Shown: in pieces, positions 6,325 to 7,582 of the stretch
How positions within the stretch are numbered: the stretch's first letter is position 1
How the letters are laid out: the number at the start of each line of letters is the position of its first letter
NCBI GenBank assembly: GCA_023424585.1
Contig: JAFADT010000343.1
Span: 1 to 7,582 of the forward strand
Direction: 5' to 3'
Source of the DNA: Pseudomonadota bacterium
Lineage (GTDB): Bacteria > Myxococcota > Myxococcia > Myxococcales > Myxococcaceae
Length of the DNA stretch: 7,582 nucleotides
Made by a program: the position numbers and the translations under genes
The notes under the pieces: model-generated
Database searches by the model: none
Told to the model about the DNA's origin: nothing
Seen by the model: only the letters and a program-made list of their open reading frames with translations

Positions 6325-7119
6325 ATGTGCACCGTCCTCATCCTCCGTAACGCCCACCCCGAATGGCCGCTGGTCGTGGCCGCCAACCGGGATGAGTTCT
6401 ACGCGCGTCCGGCCCACGGGCCGAAGGTCCTCTCCGAGTCCCCGCGCGCGGTGGGCGGCCAGGACGTGGAGCGGGGGGGCACGTGGATGGGGGTGACCCA
6501 CGCGGGCGTCCTCGTGGCCCTGACGAACCAGCGCGGGGCCCGCATCCAGGGCCTGGCCCCCCGCTCCCGGGGCGAGGTGGTGCTGCGCGCCCTGCAAGCC
6601 GGGTCGGTGGAGGCCATCGAGCGCTATCTCGGCACCCTGCCCGCCCCGGAGTTCCTCCCCTTCAACCTGCTCTATGGGGACGCACGCACCCTGCGCGTGG
6701 CCTACGCGCGGCCGGACCGCGCGCGCCTGTCGCACGAGGACGTCCCGGCCGGCGTGCACGTGCTCCCCAACGACACCCTGGACAACCTGGCGTTCCCCAA
6801 GGTGCGGCGGGCGCTCTCCCTGGCCGGAGCCGTGGCGCAGCGCCCCTGGCCGGAGCTGGTGACGGGGCTCCAGGCGGTCCTGGCGGATCACATCCTGCCG
6901 CCCCGGGAGGCCGCGACGGGGCCGCTCGCGGAGAACGACCTGCCCGCGGACTTCCTCCAGCGGCTCCAGGCCCTGTGCATCCACACGGAGGGCTACGGGA
7001 CGCGCTCGTCCGCCATCGTCGCGCTCGCGCCCGGCCGCGTGGGGCACTACCTGGCCACGGACACCGCGCCCTGCCAGGGCGGCTGGCGGGACGTGACGGG
7101 GCTGCTCACCGCGGGGTGA
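6325..7119 (+). CDS. NRDE / TANGO2-family protein
   Basis: A 264-residue protein of typical length for the NRDE family (human TANGO2 homologues, about 250-280 residues). The family signatures are clear: start Met-Cys with Cys2, AANRDEFYARP (NRDE at 21-24), RGGTWMG (50-56), VALTNQR (64-70), and GTRSSAIVAL near the C-terminus. The fold is related to Ntn hydrolases, where the second-position Cys would become the N-terminal nucleophile after Met removal. The enzymatic role in bacteria is not settled; eukaryotic members have been linked to haem trafficking and to membrane/lipid homeostasis. There is no signal peptide or membrane segment. The ATG at 6325 is chosen because the conserved Cys must be residue 2. 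No convincing Shine-Dalgarno precedes it, so initiation may be weak or near-leaderless. It is divergent from metG across 110 bp and convergent with the patatin-like gene 17 bp downstream. Confidence 0.93.
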   Translation: MCTVLILRNAHPEWPLVVAANRDEFYARPAHGPKVLSESPRAVGGQDVERGGTWMGVTHAGVLVALTNQRGARIQGLAPRSRGEVVLRALQAGSVEAIERYLGTLPAPEFLPFNLLYGDARTLRVAYARPDRARLSHEDVPAGVHVLPNDTLDNLAFPKVRRALSLAGAVAQRPWPELVTGLQAVLADHILPPREAATGPLAENDLPADFLQRLQALCIHTEGYGTRSSAIVALAPGRVGHYLATDTAPCQGGWRDVTGLLTAG

Positions 7120-7122
7120 GGG

Positions 7123-7137
7123 CCCCGCCGGGGGTTT
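7123..7137 (+). terminator. Weak terminator-like hairpin after the NRDE gene
   Basis: CCCC (7123-7126) can pair with GGGG (7130-7133) across a 3-base loop, followed by G and TTT. Alternatively GCGGGG (7111-7116), which straddles the gene end, can pair with CCCCGC (7123-7128). It lies in the 17-bp gap between two convergent genes, where a terminator is expected, but the stem and T run are short. Confidence 0.3.
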
Positions 7138-7582
7138 CAGTCCAGCCGCGCCCGCATCACCGCGTCGCGCCCCGCGTCGTAGGTGGCCTCGAAGGCGGGG
7201 CCCCGGCCGGTGAAGGCCTCCACCGGGGGCATGGCCACGTCCACGCGGACCTCCCGCACGTCACAGCCCAGGTCCGGGCGGTAGAAGGCCGGCTCTCCGG
7301 TGACGTTGATGGCGATGAGCCGCGCGCCCGGGAACAGCTGACACGCGTCGTGGACGGGCGTCGCGGACACGCGGTCCGCGCCCGGGTCGAGGTGCTCCAG
7401 CGTCGCGTCCTTGAACAGGAGCGGGTTGGAGGCGCTGGCGGAGACGGCCTCGGCCAGCGGGCCGCGCGTCACGGTGACCAGGCGGATGCCGCCCGCGAAG
7501 GGCTCCTGGTGGAAGGTGGCGAAGGGCACGGGGAGCTCCTCCACGCGCGCGCCCGCGTAGAAGGAATCCAGCACCTGGGTGA
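7137..7582 (-). CDS. Probable patatin-like phospholipase, C-terminal part (5' end outside window)
   Basis: The frame is open from the right edge to a TGA at 7137-7139, leaving about 147 residues; the GTG at 7572-7574 is an internal Val, not a start. The fragment fits the second half of a patatin domain. LPVPFATFHQEPFAGG corresponds to the region where substrate-binding strands end in a TD.tG block. RGPLAEAVSASASNPLLF matches the sG.l..AirASsa.Pg.f block. The segment near 7369-7386 (DRVSATPV), followed by GARLIAINV, matches the strand around the catalytic Asp and the downstream core strand. The N-terminal nucleophile motif GxSxG would lie outside the window and cannot be checked. Family members are Ser/Asp-dyad lipid acyl hydrolases. 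The usual DG[GA] triplet is not seen; D at 7374-7376 or 7386-7388 could be its remnant. The identification is moderate, since it rests on the weaker half of the domain. Confidence 0.6.
   Translation of the reverse strand, partial: TQVLDSFYAGARVEELPVPFATFHQEPFAGGIRLVTVTRGPLAEAVSASASNPLLFKDATLEHLDPGADRVSATPVHDACQLFPGARLIAINVTGEPAFYRPDLGCDVREVRVDVAMPPVEAFTGRGPAFEATYDAGRDAVMRARLD

Noticed and set aside
5881..7047. 388-residue minus-strand ORF across the NRDE gene and the metG start
   Set aside because: It runs antisense to the NRDE gene and out of frame in metG, its composition is low-complexity, and it has no recognisable motif.

Overview
The window reads as chromosomal core DNA from a very GC-rich bacterium, most likely a myxobacterium (Myxococcus/Corallococcus type). 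This rests on strong G/C bias at third codon positions, long spurious ORFs antisense to every real gene, and a multidomain regulator ending in a DUF4388 (PATAN) module, a combination common in Myxococcota. The taxonomic call is an inference; no rRNA or tRNA gene is present to confirm it.

Layout. (1) At 1-171 (+) lies the C-terminal tail of an unidentified gene ending in a Pro/Arg/Gly-rich tail with a repeated REDR motif. (2) Five bases later, at 177-2144 (+), is a 655-residue regulator. It combines an N-terminal MshEN-type (c-di-GMP-binding) module, a degenerate HD-GYP domain, a receiver-like domain without its phosphoacceptor, and a C-terminal DUF4388 domain. (3) On the minus strand, and so transcribed right to left, are metG (methionyl-tRNA synthetase, 6214-4088), a HEAT-repeat protein (3878-2904) and a TatD-family metal-dependent nuclease (2907-2131). 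The last two share an ATGA start/stop overlap. The TatD gene meets the regulator tail to tail with a 14-base overlap. (4) Divergent from metG is an NRDE/TANGO2-family protein at 6325-7119 (+). (5) At the right edge is the C-terminal part of a probable patatin-like phospholipase (7582-7137, minus strand, 5' end outside the window), convergent with the NRDE gene.

How the genes relate. metG next to tatD is a widely conserved bacterial neighbourhood; here a HEAT-repeat gene sits between them, translationally coupled to tatD. The 110-bp gap between metG and the NRDE gene must hold both divergent start regions. It contains a 22-bp near-perfect palindrome (6272-6293) that could be an operator. The 209-bp gap between metG and the HEAT gene holds two inverted repeats and no convincing gene.

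The most interesting item is the 655-residue regulator. Its MshEN double motif has exactly the 24+5+24 residue spacing of the c-di-GMP-binding family. Its HD-GYP and receiver modules have both lost key catalytic residues, which suggests a ligand-reading scaffold rather than an enzyme. No mobile element, CRISPR array, RNA gene or obvious defence system was seen.
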